Origin: Bacteroides sp. SM23_62
GTDB taxonomy: Bacteria > Bacteroidota > Bacteroidia > Bacteroidales > SM23-62
Length of the DNA: 39,889 nt
Direction of reading: 5' to 3'
NCBI GenBank assembly: GCA_001303955.1
Contig: LJUP01000036.1
Coordinates: 1 to 39,889 of the forward strand
Part shown: piece after piece, positions 8,508 through 17,286 of the stretch
Numbering within the stretch: the first letter of the stretch is position 1
Layout: each line of letters starts with the position of its first letter
Notes under the pieces: generated by a model
What the model saw: only the letters and a program-made list of their open reading frames with translations
The model's database searches: none
What the model was told of the DNA's origin: nothing
Made by a program: the position numbers and the translations under genes

Positions 8508-8894
8508 ATGTATGCATCACTCAGAAAATTCATTTTTACAGTGCTGTTCATCGCCCTTCTCATCACTGCCCTCGGATATGGTCTCTTCCTTTTTCTTGTC
8601 CCGCAATACTATTTCCCCTATTTTCCTGCCATTCCTGCCTTCATATTGATGGTAACCATCCTGGTGCATGCTTACCTGATCAAAGCCAGTGAAAACGATC
8701 CACGAAAATTTACCTCGAAATACCTTGGGGCCACGGGCCTTAAAATGTTTATTTACCTTCTATTCATAGTGGTTTTTCTGTTTGTTGACACCACCCGCGC
8801 AGTGCCCTTCCTGATAATTTTTCTTGTAACGTATGCGGCCTTCACATTGTACGAGGCCATATCCATTTTAAATTTCCTGAAAAAGGATAAATAA
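8508..8894 (+). CDS. Small four-helix membrane protein in the AtpI position, 128 aa
   Basis: The protein is almost entirely hydrophobic, with about four transmembrane helices (roughly residues 8-32, 38-56, 72-92 and 97-120) and a charged loop around residues 58-70 (KASENDPRKFTSKY). I do not recognise a sequence motif that proves a family. Position (between AtpZ and atpB), size and topology match the variable AtpI-like proteins often found there, which are linked to c-ring assembly. That role is inferred from context only. Confidence 0.7.
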   Translation: MYASLRKFIFTVLFIALLITALGYGLFLFLVPQYYFPYFPAIPAFILMVTILVHAYLIKASENDPRKFTSKYLGATGLKMFIYLLFIVVFLFVDTTRAVPFLIIFLVTYAAFTLYEAISILNFLKKDK

Positions 8895-8953
8895 TTCTAA
8901 TATTAAGGGATGTTTTTATTATTTTTACTGGCTCCTTAAAGCAAGGGTACATA

Positions 8954-10078
8954 TTGAAGAGGAAAGCCGTTTCATATATCTTAGGGGGACTCTTATTCCT
9001 GGTTCTGGTATCTGCCAAGACTGTCCGGCAGCCTGAACCCGCCCATGAAAAGGCTGCGACCGAACAACATGATGAACAGGTGGAACATGGCGAGGCAGAG
9101 GAAGAATTTTACCCTCCAGATTTTATCTTCGATCATATTCTTGACGCTTACGAATGGCATATCCTCAGCTATGATGATTTTCACCTGAGCATTCCGCTCC
9201 CGGTCATCATTTACAGTGACAGCAAGGGACTGAATGTTTTTATGTTCAGCCGGTTCCATCACGGGCATGATGATTACAGGGGGTTCAGGTTCGTAAGCCA
9301 AGGAGCACTAAAGGGGAATATCGTTGAGATCATGGAAGATGGCACTACGGCCTTGCCGCGGCTGGATCTGTCAATAACCAAAAATGTACTTGCCATTTTG
9401 ATAAGCCTCATATTGCTGCTGTGGATATTTCTTTCCGTGGCAAAAGCATACAGAAGACATCCGGACAAGGCCCCGGCAGGATTACAGAACCTGCTGGAAC
9501 CGATCATTTTATTTATTCGTGATGACATTGCCAAGCCTTCTATAGGAGAGCACAAGTATGAACGCTTCATGCCCTTCCTGCTGACCATATTCTTTTTCAT
9601 CTGGTTCAATAACATGATGGGGCTGATCCCTATTTTCCCCGGGGGGGCCAATGTCACGGGGAGCATTTCTGTTACCATGCTGCTGGCATTGTTTACCTTC
9701 GTGATCACGACGATCAGCGGGAACCGGAATTACTGGCAGCATATATTCAATATGCCGGGTGTTCCCTGGTGGGTGAAGATTCCGGTTCCACTGATGCCGG
9801 TCATAGAGATCATCGGCATGATAACCAAACCCTTTGTACTGATGGTACGTCTCTTTGCCAATATTGCAGCGGGACATATCATCGTGCTCGGGTTTTTCAG
9901 CCTGATCTTTATTTTCGGACAGATGAGCGTGGGACTTGGACTGGGGGTTTCGGTGGTGAGCCTGGCGTTTACGATTTTCATGACCATGATTGAATTGCTG
10001 GTGGCCCTGATCCAGGCCTATGTATTTACCTTGCTTTCGGCCATTTATTTTGGGATGGCTACGGAAGAACATCATTAA
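8954..10078 (+). CDS. atpB: ATP synthase F0 subunit a, with N-terminal extension
   Basis: The C-terminal two thirds are subunit a: helix IKPxxL-like MITKPFVLMVRLFANIAAGH with the essential arginine R299, followed by the final helix ELLVALIQAYVFTLLSAIYFG. Subunit a provides the two proton half-channels next to the c-ring. The first roughly 130 residues are extra: a signal-peptide-like helix (residues 5-20) and a long His/Glu-rich extracytoplasmic stretch, common in Bacteroidota AtpB. The start appears to be TTG at 8954, since no ATG or GTG precedes the signal-like segment. The 59 nt before it show no clear promoter, so it is probably read from upstream. Confidence 0.93.
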   Translation: MKRKAVSYILGGLLFLVLVSAKTVRQPEPAHEKAATEQHDEQVEHGEAEEEFYPPDFIFDHILDAYEWHILSYDDFHLSIPLPVIIYSDSKGLNVFMFSRFHHGHDDYRGFRFVSQGALKGNIVEIMEDGTTALPRLDLSITKNVLAILISLILLLWIFLSVAKAYRRHPDKAPAGLQNLLEPIILFIRDDIAKPSIGEHKYERFMPFLLTIFFFIWFNNMMGLIPIFPGGANVTGSISVTMLLALFTFVITTISGNRNYWQHIFNMPGVPWWVKIPVPLMPVIEIIGMITKPFVLMVRLFANIAAGHIIVLGFFSLIFIFGQMSVGLGLGVSVVSLAFTIFMTMIELLVALIQAYVFTLLSAIYFGMATEEHH

Positions 10079-10112
10079 AAGATCCGTTTTTATTCATTAA
10101 ATAGTTATTATT

Positions 10113-10361
10113 ATGAACACACTGATGGTTATTTTGGAAGTTGCACTCGGAAACCTGGGTGCAGCCCTGGGTGCAGGAATCGCTGTCATCGGTGCCGGAC
10201 TGGGTATCGGCAGGATCGGTGGTACTGCCATGGAAGCCATTGCCAGACAACCGGAAGCTGCCGGTGACATTCGGTCAAATATGATCGTTTCCGCCGCCCT
10301 GATAGAAGGAGTAGCTTTCTTTGCTATCGTGGTCTGTCTGTTAATCCTTTTTATGGCATAA
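10113..10361 (+). CDS. atpE: ATP synthase F0 subunit c
   Basis: This 82-aa proteolipid is a two-helix hairpin with a glycine-rich first helix (GAALGAGIAVIGAGLGIGRI), a polar loop at ARQPEA (about 44-49), and an ion-binding carboxylate E65 in ALIEGVAFF. The residue after E65 is glycine rather than the Ser/Thr of sodium-binding c subunits, which suggests proton coupling. Many copies form the rotor ring. A strong hairpin follows the stop codon. Confidence 0.97.
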   Translation: MNTLMVILEVALGNLGAALGAGIAVIGAGLGIGRIGGTAMEAIARQPEAAGDIRSNMIVSAALIEGVAFFAIVVCLLILFMA

Positions 10362-10370
10362 AGGGATTTT

Positions 10371-10407
10371 TCCCGAAGGGAGTGGCGATTGGCCTCTCCC
10401 ATCGGGA
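10371..10407 (+). terminator. Strong hairpin between atpE and atpF (partial terminator or mRNA stabiliser)
   Basis: The 37-nt element is a near-perfect inverted repeat: TCCCGA-A-GGGAG-T-GGC, loop GATTG, then GCC-T-CTCCC-A-TCGGGA. That is 14 base pairs broken only by symmetrical A/A and T/T mismatches, followed by the T-rich TTGTTTTG. It begins 9 nt after the atpE stop and ends 27 nt before the atpF start. A leaky terminator or 3'-end stabiliser here would raise atpE output over the downstream subunits, fitting the many c copies per enzyme. The structure is seen; the function is inferred. Confidence 0.6.
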
Positions 10408-10434
10408 TTGTTTTGAAATAAAAAACACAAACAT

Positions 10435-10929
10435 ATGCGACTTGTAACCCCTGATATTGGAACCATTTTCTGGATGCTGCTGATGTTTATCATCGTGCTG
10501 GTAATCCTGAAAAAGTTTGCCTGGAAACCGATCCTGAATGCCCTCAGGAACCGTGAGCAATCCATTGAGGAATCGCTGCGTTCCGCTGACAAGGCAAAAA
10601 AAGAGATGGAAAAACTCCAGGCCGACAATGAAAAGATCATGGCCGAAGCCCGGAAGGTACGAGACAAAATGCTGAAGGAGACCAAAAAATCCAGTGAAAA
10701 CATCCTGGGTGAGGCAAAGAATAAGGCCAGAGAAGAATCAAAAAAGATCATTCAATCTGCAAGGGTGCAAATAGAGAATGAAAAGGATGCTGCCATCGCA
10801 GATATCCGCAACCAGGTGGCGGCCTTATCCGTGGAGATCGCTGAGAAGATCCTGCAGGAGAAACTGAAGGATGATAAAGCCCAGCAGGAGCTGATGGAAA
10901 AGCTTCTGAAAGATGTTAAAATGAACTAG
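10435..10929 (+). CDS. atpF: ATP synthase F0 subunit b
   Basis: One N-terminal membrane helix (about residues 8-27) ends in KKFAWKPILNALRNRE, the usual subunit b boundary. A long charged coiled coil rich in Lys, Glu and Ala (about 35-160) follows. This is the peripheral stalk that holds the alpha/beta hexamer against rotation. The length of 164 aa is normal. It begins after the hairpin and ends 2 nt before atpH. Confidence 0.95.
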   Translation: MRLVTPDIGTIFWMLLMFIIVLVILKKFAWKPILNALRNREQSIEESLRSADKAKKEMEKLQADNEKIMAEARKVRDKMLKETKKSSENILGEAKNKAREESKKIIQSARVQIENEKDAAIADIRNQVAALSVEIAEKILQEKLKDDKAQQELMEKLLKDVKMN

Positions 10930-10931
10930 GG

Positions 10932-11468
10932 ATGAAAGCAGGCAGGATAGCGGTGAGATATGCCAGGGCGCTGTTCCTGAGTGCAGGGGAACAAGGGGTC
11001 CTGGATACTGTGCGGAAAGACATGGAACTGATCCTTGCCACTGTTTCTGATATGGCAGAGGTTATTAGCCTGCTTGAAAGCCCGGTTGTGGAAACCAGGA
11101 AAAAGACAAGTATTCTGGTATCCCTTTTTGAGCATAGGGTAAGTGCCCTGGCCCTGGATTTTATCCGCCTGGTAACCGGCAATAACCGGGAAGAATATTT
11201 TGCCGCCATATGCCGGCACTATATCAAATTATACAAAGAGGAAAAAGGGATAAAGGTGGCCCACATTGAGACTGCAAGGCCCCTTACAGAAGCACTCAGG
11301 CAGGAAATGATTACCATTATAACCAGGGCCTTCAAGGCGGATATTGAATTAGAGGAGGAAGTCAGGAAAGACCTTATAGGGGGATTCTTGCTCCGTGTTG
11401 AAGACAAGCAGCTTGACTCCAGTGTCAAAGGGAAACTGGGAAGGATAAAGAAAGCATTACAGAAATAA
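10932..11468 (+). CDS. atpH: ATP synthase F1 subunit delta
   Basis: The 178-aa protein begins RIAVRYARALF, the OSCP/delta signature, and has the C-terminal pattern RKDLIGGFLLRVEDKQLDSS seen in the family (usually GG.xxxIGDxxxDxS). It caps the alpha/beta hexamer and connects it to subunit b. The start lies 2 nt after atpF. It fits the operon order b-delta-alpha-gamma. Confidence 0.95.
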   Translation: MKAGRIAVRYARALFLSAGEQGVLDTVRKDMELILATVSDMAEVISLLESPVVETRKKTSILVSLFEHRVSALALDFIRLVTGNNREEYFAAICRHYIKLYKEEKGIKVAHIETARPLTEALRQEMITIITRAFKADIELEEEVRKDLIGGFLLRVEDKQLDSSVKGKLGRIKKALQK

Positions 11469-11498
11469 ATTAGCAGAACATATTAAAATTATTAATCA

Positions 11499-13085
11499 AT
11501 GGCTGGAATAAAACCTGCTGAGGTATCTGAAGTACTTAAGAAACAACTCGAGGGAGTTAAAACAACTGAAGAACTGGAAGAAGTAGGTACCGTCCTCCAG
11601 GTCGGAGACGGCATTGCCAGGATATACGGATTGACCAATGTGCAATCAAACGAGCTGATCGAGTTTGAGAATGGTGTCGTCGGAATGGTGCTTAACCTGG
11701 AGGAGGATAATATCGGTGCTGTGCTACTCGGGTCTTCCGAAGAGATCGGGGAAGGCGACCTGGTGAAAAGAACAGGCCGGATCGCCGCCCTTGAAGTCGG
11801 GGAAGGGTTACTTGGAAGGGTGATCAATACCATTGGCGAACCCATTGACGGCAAGGGACCTGTAAAGGGGGAAAAGATAGTGTTGCCGCTGGAAAGAAAA
11901 GCCCCGGGTGTGATATACCGCCAGCCGGTGAATGAACCCCTGCAAACGGGAATCAAACCCATTGATGCAATGATCCCCATAGGAAGGGGACAGCGTGAAT
12001 TGATCATTGGCGACAGGCAGACCGGTAAAACAGCCATTGCCATTGACACGATCATAAACCAGAGGGAGTTTTACGAGAAGGGAGAACCGGTATATTGTAT
12101 CTACGTCGCCATAGGGCAAAAGGGATCTACCGTTGCCAATATCGCTACTACACTGGAGCATTTCAGTGCCATGAACTACACGGTCATCGTATCTGCCACG
12201 GCTTCGGATCCCGCCGCCATGCAGTTTTATGCCCCTTTTGCAGGTTGTACCATCGGAGAGTATTTCAGGGATACAGGAAGGGCTGCCCTTATTATCTATG
12301 ATGATCTTTCAAAACAGGCCGTTTCCTATCGCGAGGTATCCCTGTTGCTGAGAAGACCGCCTGGAAGAGAGGCTTATCCCGGTGATGTTTTCTACCTTCA
12401 CTCCAGGTTGCTGGAACGGGCTGCAAAGATCATAGAGTCTGATGAGATTGCCAGCCAGATGAACGATCTTCCTGAAGTGCTGAAACCTGTCGTCAGGGGG
12501 GGCGGATCCCTGACAGCCTTGCCCATTATCGAGACACAGGCAGGTGATGTTTCGGCCTATATACCGACCAATGTAATTTCCATTACAGACGGACAGATCT
12601 TTCTGGAGTCAAACCTCTTTAATGCGGGAGTACGACCGGCCATCAATGTGGGGATCTCTGTATCCAGGGTGGGTGGCAAAGCCCAGATCAAGGCGATGAA
12701 ATCTGTGGCCGGCACCCTGAAACTCGACCAGGCCTACTACAGGGAACTGGAAGCCTTTGCCAAATTTGGATCTGACCTTGATAAAGCTACCCTGGCAACA
12801 CTGGATAAGGGAGCCAAGAATGTGGAGATCCTGAAACAGGGACAGTACTCCCCGATGTCGGTTGAAAAACAGATAGCCATTATCTTTGTTGGTACGCATG
12901 GCTTACTGGTGAATGTGCCGGTAACCAGGGTAAAGGAATTTGAAGAGGAATTTCTTGATTTCCTGGAGTTTAAGCACAAAGATTTAATGGGAGAACTGAG
13001 AAAGGGTATCCTGACGGACAAAGAAGAAAAGGTGCTTGAAAAAGTGGCCAGAGAGATCGCATCCAGATACGAGGAGACCGCTTAA
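11499..13085 (+). CDS. atpA: ATP synthase F1 subunit alpha
   Basis: The 528-aa protein has the N-terminal beta-barrel ([14 protein letters not shown]), a P-loop GDRQTGKT at residues 171-178 with K177, and the alpha-specific segments [15 protein letters not shown] and [17 protein letters not shown]. Alpha subunits bind nucleotide at the non-catalytic sites and alternate with beta. A 30-nt AT-rich gap precedes it. The stop is directly followed by the atpG ATG. Confidence 0.98.
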   Translation: MAGIKPAEVSEVLKKQLEGVKTTEELEEVGTVLQVGDGIARIYGLTNVQSNELIEFENGVVGMVLNLEEDNIGAVLLGSSEEIGEGDLVKRTGRIAALEVGEGLLGRVINTIGEPIDGKGPVKGEKIVLPLERKAPGVIYRQPVNEPLQTGIKPIDAMIPIGRGQRELIIGDRQTGKTAIAIDTIINQREFYEKGEPVYCIYVAIGQKGSTVANIATTLEHFSAMNYTVIVSATASDPAAMQFYAPFAGCTIGEYFRDTGRAALIIYDDLSKQAVSYREVSLLLRRPPGREAYPGDVFYLHSRLLERAAKIIESDEIASQMNDLPEVLKPVVRGGGSLTALPIIETQAGDVSAYIPTNVISITDGQIFLESNLFNAGVRPAINVGISVSRVGGKAQIKAMKSVAGTLKLDQAYYRELEAFAKFGSDLDKATLATLDKGAKNVEILKQGQYSPMSVEKQIAIIFVGTHGLLVNVPVTRVKEFEEEFLDFLEFKHKDLMGELRKGILTDKEEKVLEKVAREIASRYEETA

Positions 13086-13967
13086 ATGGCAAACCTTAAA
13101 GAAATACGTAATCGCATTGCCTCGGTAACTTCTACCAGGAAGATCACCAGTGCCATGAAAATGGTATCGGCAGCAAAATTACGAAAGGCACAGGAAGCCA
13201 TAATACGGATAAGGCCCTATGCTGACCGACTGCATACCATCCTTACCAACCTGAGTGATTCAATCAGGGGAGATGAAGATAATCCATACTCAGTTGAACG
13301 GGATCTGGAGAAAATAATGATCATTGTGATTGCATCAAACCGTGGACTTTGCGGTGCTTTTAATTCATTGGTCATAAAACGTGCCATGCAGGTGGCGCAT
13401 GAGGACTACCCCAACCTGATGCGGCAAAAAAAAGTGGATTTTTACACCATTGGCAAAAGAGGGTCCGACTTTTTCCAGAACAAAAAATACCCGCTGGCCG
13501 GAGTGAAGAATGAGCTTTTTGATGACCTTACATTTGACAATGTAATGCCGGTTGCCGGAGAAATCATGGATCATTTTATTTCCGGGGAGTATGACCGGGT
13601 GATGCTGGTCTATAACCAGTTTAAGAATGCGGCTGTACAGATCCTTACCACGGAGCAATTCCTGCCGGTGCTGATACCGGAAAAAACGGACGAGGACAGC
13701 ATCATTGCTGATTATATATACGAACCTTCCAAAGAATACATTGTCAGGGAACTCATCCCAAGATCCTTAAAGATCCAGTTTTACAAGGCTTTGCTTGATT
13801 CAAATGCGGCTGAACACGGGGCCAGGATGACGGCCATGCATATGGCCACAGACAATGCCACAGAATTGCTTCGGGAATTAAACCTGAATTACAACAAGGC
13901 TCGCCAGGCAGCCATTACCAGCGAACTCCTGGAAATCGTATCGGGTGCGGAAGCCTTGAAAGGCTGA
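13086..13967 (+). CDS. atpG: ATP synthase F1 subunit gamma
   Basis: The 293-aa rotor shaft begins MANLKEIRNRIASVTSTRKI, with TSAMKMVSAAKLRKAQ in the N-terminal helix. It ends with a C-terminal helix RMTAMHMATDNA...LNLNYNKARQAAITSELLEIVSGAEAL, both gamma signatures. The ATG touches the atpA stop with no gap. It is the last gene of this ATP synthase block; beta and epsilon lie 24 kb away on the opposite strand. Only 10 nt separate its stop from that of carB, and I see no separate terminator hairpin there. Confidence 0.97.
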   Translation: MANLKEIRNRIASVTSTRKITSAMKMVSAAKLRKAQEAIIRIRPYADRLHTILTNLSDSIRGDEDNPYSVERDLEKIMIIVIASNRGLCGAFNSLVIKRAMQVAHEDYPNLMRQKKVDFYTIGKRGSDFFQNKKYPLAGVKNELFDDLTFDNVMPVAGEIMDHFISGEYDRVMLVYNQFKNAAVQILTTEQFLPVLIPEKTDEDSIIADYIYEPSKEYIVRELIPRSLKIQFYKALLDSNAAEHGARMTAMHMATDNATELLRELNLNYNKARQAAITSELLEIVSGAEALKG

Positions 13968-13977
13968 TATTGGCCGC

Positions 13978-16900
13978 CTAATACTCCGCCCAGTGCTTGA
14001 TCGCGATCTCCTCTTCTTTTATTTTGCAGAAGGCTATGATAAAAGCACTGGCCAGCCTGGCATTGGTGATCAGCGGGATATTGTAATCGACCGCGTTACG
14101 GCGGATGGAATAGTCATTGCTTAGTTCATTTGTGGTAAGATCCTTGGGGATATTGATGACCAGGTCGATCATCTTGTTCTGAAGGTAGTCCAGGGTATTG
14201 GGCTTCTTATCCTCATCCGGCCAGTAAAGCACTGTTGATTCAATGTTGTTGAGTCTTAGAAAATCAGCCGTGCCCTTGGTGGCAAAAAGGTTGTACCCTT
14301 TTTCGGCCAGCATGCGGCAGCTGTTGATCAGTTCTACCTTGGAGCGCATGGGACCGGTAGACAGGAGGATGTTTTTTTCGGGGATGGTATACCCGACCGA
14401 AAGCATCGATTTCAGGATGGCTTCGTAAAAATTCTCTCCGATGCAGCCGACCTCCCCTGTAGAAGACATGTCAACACCCAGCACAGGGTCGGCTTTTTTC
14501 AGGCGGGAGAAGGAGAACTGCGGGGCCTTGATCCCGATATAATCCAGGTCAAATATGGATTTGTCCGGTTTATCATAAGGCAGATCAAGAATGACCTTGG
14601 TGGCTATATCGATGAAATTGGATTTCAGGACCTTTGATACGAAAGGCATACTGCGCGAAGCCCGCAGGTTACATTCAATGACCTTGATATCATTGTCCTT
14701 GGCAAGGAACTGCATGTTAAAGGGACCGGTGATATCCAGCGCCCTGGCAATGTCACGCGATATTCTCTTGATCCTGCGTACCGTTTCAAAATAAATCTTC
14801 TGTGGAGGAAAAACCATGGTGGCATCGCCGGAATGCACTCCTGCAAACTCCACGTGTTCACACAGGGCATAGACCACAAGCTCACCATTTTTTGCCACGG
14901 CATCGATCTCGATCTCCTTGGCCTGCTCGATAAACTCGGAAACCACGACAGGATACTGCTTGGATACCTTGGCTGCCAGGTTCAGGAAGTGTTCCAGCTC
15001 ATCCTTGTTGGATACAACATTCATGGCTGCCCCTGAAAGGACATAGGAGGGACGGATCAATACCGGGAATCCGACCAGGTCAATGAATTCATAAATGTCT
15101 TCAATGCTCGTCAGTTCCTTCCATCTGGGCTGGTCAATATGCAGCTTGTCCAGCATCAGGGAAAACTTATGTCTGTTCTCGGCTTTATCGATGGATACAG
15201 GAGATGTGCCAAGGATGCTGACCTGCTGGCCGTGCAGCCGCATGGCCAGGTTATTGGGGATCTGTCCCCCCATGGAAACAACCACCCCTTTGGGTGCTTC
15301 CAGCTCAACCACATCCATGACACGCTCGAAGGAAAGCTCATCAAAATACAGGCGTTCACAGACATCATAATCAGTACTTACAGTCTCTGGGTTATAATTG
15401 ATCATGATGGACCGGTATCCCTGTTCATTCAGGGTATAAATTGTGTTCACACTGCACCAGTCGAACTCCACGCTGCTCCCGATCCGGTAAGCCCCTGAGC
15501 CCAGGACAATGACGGATTTGCCATCCTTTGCAAAATCTATATCATGCTCCTCCCCGCTGTAGGACAGGTACAGGTAATTGGTTTGGGCCGGATATTCTGC
15601 AGCCAGTGTATCAATCTGTTTGACAACGGGAAGGATATTCCGTGCCTTGCGGTGGGACCTGACCTCAAGCATTTTTTCCTGGATGATCCCGGCATCCGGG
15701 TTCATGACATGCCTGGCCACCTGGAAATCTGAAAAACCAAGGATCTTGGCCTTGCGCAGATGTTCGTCCGGGAGACTATCAAGGGATTTATACTGCTCAA
15801 GCAGGTTTTTATGGTCAAAAATATTTTTCAGTTTTACCAGGAACCATTTATCGATCTTTGTCAATTCAAAAATCTGGTCCACCGTAAATCCCTTCTCAAA
15901 GGCATCAGCGATCACAAAGATCCGCATATCGGTAGGCTGGGTCAGGTCACGTTCAATTTCGTCGAATTCCAGGTCCCGGTTCCCGGTGAAACCGTGCATG
16001 CCCTGCCCGATCATGCGGATTCCTTTCTGGATGGCCTCCTCGAAGGTCCGTCCGATCGACATCACTTCCCCGACACTTTTCATCGAACTGTCGATCAGTT
16101 TACTGACACCAATAAACTTATTCAGGTCCCAGCGCGGGATCTTGCATACAATATAGTCAAGCGCCGGTTCAAAAAAGGCAGAAGTGGTTTTGGTAATTGA
16201 ATTCTTCAGTTCATGAAGTCCGTATCCGAGTCCCAGTTTAGCCGCCACAAAAGCCAGCGGATAACCGGTAGCCTTGGATGCAAGGGCACTGGATCTTGAC
16301 AGGCGGGCATTTACCTCAATCACCCGGTAATCTTCTGAATTCGGATCCAGGGTGTACTGGATATTGCATTCACCCACAATGCCAATATGACGGATCACAT
16401 CAATGGACAGGCGCCTTAGTTTATGGTATTCGCTGTTGGTTAAGGTCTGCGAAGGAGCAACAACAATGCTTTCACCGGTATGTATACCCAGGGGATCGAA
16501 ATTCTCCATGTTACACACCGTGATGCAATTGTTATAACAGTCCCTTACCACTTCATATTCAATCTCCTTCCATCCTTTCAGTGATTCTTCGATGAGGATC
16601 TGCGGGGAATATGACAGGGCTTTGGAAGCCAGTATTACCAGTTCATCCTCGTTCGCACAAAACCCGCTCCCCTGTCCCCCAAGCGTAAATGCTGCCCGGA
16701 TAATGATGGGATAGCCCAGTCTGGCTGCTGCAGCTTTTGCTGCTTCGATGGATTCCACGGCCTGGCTGTGAGGGGTCTTGACATCGATTTCCTTTAGCTT
16801 GTTTACAAAATGCTCCCTGTCTTCCGTATCAATGATGGCCTGGATGGGTGTCCCAAGCACCTTCACATTGTATTTGTCAAGTACCTTTTGCCTGTAAAGT

Positions 16901-17196
16901 TCAATACCGCAATTCAATGCTGTTTGTCCACCGAAAGACAACAGGATCCCATCGGGTTTTTCACGGGCGATCACCTTTTCAACGAAACCCGGGGTAACAG
17001 GCAGGAAATATACCTTATCGGCAATCTTTTCGGAGGTTTGGACGGTGGCGATATTGGGATTGATCAAAACGGTGGTGATGCCTTCCTCCCTGAGTGCCTT
17101 GAGTGCCTGGGATCCTGAATAATCAAATTCTCCGGCTTCACCTATCTTCAGGGCTCCTGATCCGAGTACTACTACCTTCCGGATTTCCTGTTTCAT
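13978..17196 (-). CDS. carB: Carbamoyl-phosphate synthase large subunit
   Basis: At 1072 aa it has full length. The two homologous halves each begin with the biotin-carboxylase-like motif (VVLGSGALKIGEAGEFDYSG near residue 9, and VIVLGSGAYRIGSSVEFDW near residue 560). Each holds an ATP-grasp domain, and the C-terminus is an MGS-like allosteric domain (about 935-1060) with TGPMRSKVELINSCRMLAEKG. The enzyme uses ammonia from CarA, bicarbonate and two ATP to make carbamoyl phosphate for citrulline and pyrimidines. It diverges from argR across a 90-bp region with ARG boxes. carA is not adjacent but lies about 7.7 kb away beyond the arginine/proline operon. Confidence 0.97.
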   Translation of the reverse strand: MKQEIRKVVVLGSGALKIGEAGEFDYSGSQALKALREEGITTVLINPNIATVQTSEKIADKVYFLPVTPGFVEKVIAREKPDGILLSFGGQTALNCGIELYRQKVLDKYNVKVLGTPIQAIIDTEDREHFVNKLKEIDVKTPHSQAVESIEAAKAAAARLGYPIIIRAAFTLGGQGSGFCANEDELVILASKALSYSPQILIEESLKGWKEIEYEVVRDCYNNCITVCNMENFDPLGIHTGESIVVAPSQTLTNSEYHKLRRLSIDVIRHIGIVGECNIQYTLDPNSEDYRVIEVNARLSRSSALASKATGYPLAFVAAKLGLGYGLHELKNSITKTTSAFFEPALDYIVCKIPRWDLNKFIGVSKLIDSSMKSVGEVMSIGRTFEEAIQKGIRMIGQGMHGFTGNRDLEFDEIERDLTQPTDMRIFVIADAFEKGFTVDQIFELTKIDKWFLVKLKNIFDHKNLLEQYKSLDSLPDEHLRKAKILGFSDFQVARHVMNPDAGIIQEKMLEVRSHRKARNILPVVKQIDTLAAEYPAQTNYLYLSYSGEEHDIDFAKDGKSVIVLGSGAYRIGSSVEFDWCSVNTIYTLNEQGYRSIMINYNPETVSTDYDVCERLYFDELSFERVMDVVELEAPKGVVVSMGGQIPNNLAMRLHGQQVSILGTSPVSIDKAENRHKFSLMLDKLHIDQPRWKELTSIEDIYEFIDLVGFPVLIRPSYVLSGAAMNVVSNKDELEHFLNLAAKVSKQYPVVVSEFIEQAKEIEIDAVAKNGELVVYALCEHVEFAGVHSGDATMVFPPQKIYFETVRRIKRISRDIARALDITGPFNMQFLAKDNDIKVIECNLRASRSMPFVSKVLKSNFIDIATKVILDLPYDKPDKSIFDLDYIGIKAPQFSFSRLKKADPVLGVDMSSTGEVGCIGENFYEAILKSMLSVGYTIPEKNILLSTGPMRSKVELINSCRMLAEKGYNLFATKGTADFLRLNNIESTVLYWPDEDKKPNTLDYLQNKMIDLVINIPKDLTTNELSNDYSIRRNAVDYNIPLITNARLASAFIIAFCKIKEEEIAIKHWAEY

Positions 17197-17203
17197 ATGC
17201 GCA

Positions 17204-17211
17204 CAAAAATA
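17204..17211 (-). promoter_or_regulatory. Candidate -7 box of carB
   Basis: The reverse strand reads TATTTTTG, a full match to TAnnTTTG, only 7 nt before the carB ATG at 17196. Transcription would start at or within a base or two of the ATG, implying a leaderless or nearly leaderless message. No clear -33 element is visible. Confidence 0.4.
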
Positions 17212-17249
17212 TAAATATTTTACTGAAAGATATGGTAAATTGCAAAAAA

Positions 17250-17284
17250 TGCATATATTTGCAAAATAAATGAATAAATATACA
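17250..17284. promoter_or_regulatory. Tandem ARG boxes (ArgR operator) between carB and argR
   Basis: TGAATAAATATACA at 17271-17284 matches the classical ARG-box core TGAATWWWWATTCA at 13 of 14 positions. TGCATATATTTGCA at 17250-17263 is a second, weaker match. The two begin exactly 21 bp apart, the phasing known for ArgR hexamers bound to paired boxes (one box per two DNA turns). The pair overlaps the -7 box of argR and ends 2 nt before its ATG, so bound ArgR would block its own operon. carB, starting 54 bp away on the other side, may be affected too. The consensus comes from enterobacterial and Bacillus ArgR. Confidence 0.6.
17254..17261 (+). promoter_or_regulatory. Candidate -7 box of the argR operon
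   Basis: TATATTTG matches TAnnTTTG exactly and lies 25 nt before the argR ATG at 17287. It is buried inside the upstream ARG box, which fits autorepression. A -33 TTG at the standard spacing is not evident. Confidence 0.45.
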
Positions 17285-17286
17285 CT

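Noticed and set aside
9509-10075. 188-aa open frame antisense to atpB
   Set aside because: Its His/Gln/Asp-rich composition is what the reverse strand of a membrane protein gives; there is no start context or family resemblance.
11492-12055. 187-aa open frame antisense to atpA
   Set aside because: Serine/proline-rich translation is the mirror of alpha-subunit codons; atpA is complete and certain.
13968-13977. Bidirectional terminator between atpG and carB
   Set aside because: Only 10 nt separate the stops and no inverted repeat with a T-run is visible there.
15578-16156. 192-aa open frame antisense to carB
   Set aside because: Fully inside an unmistakable carB; no supporting motifs or start signals.
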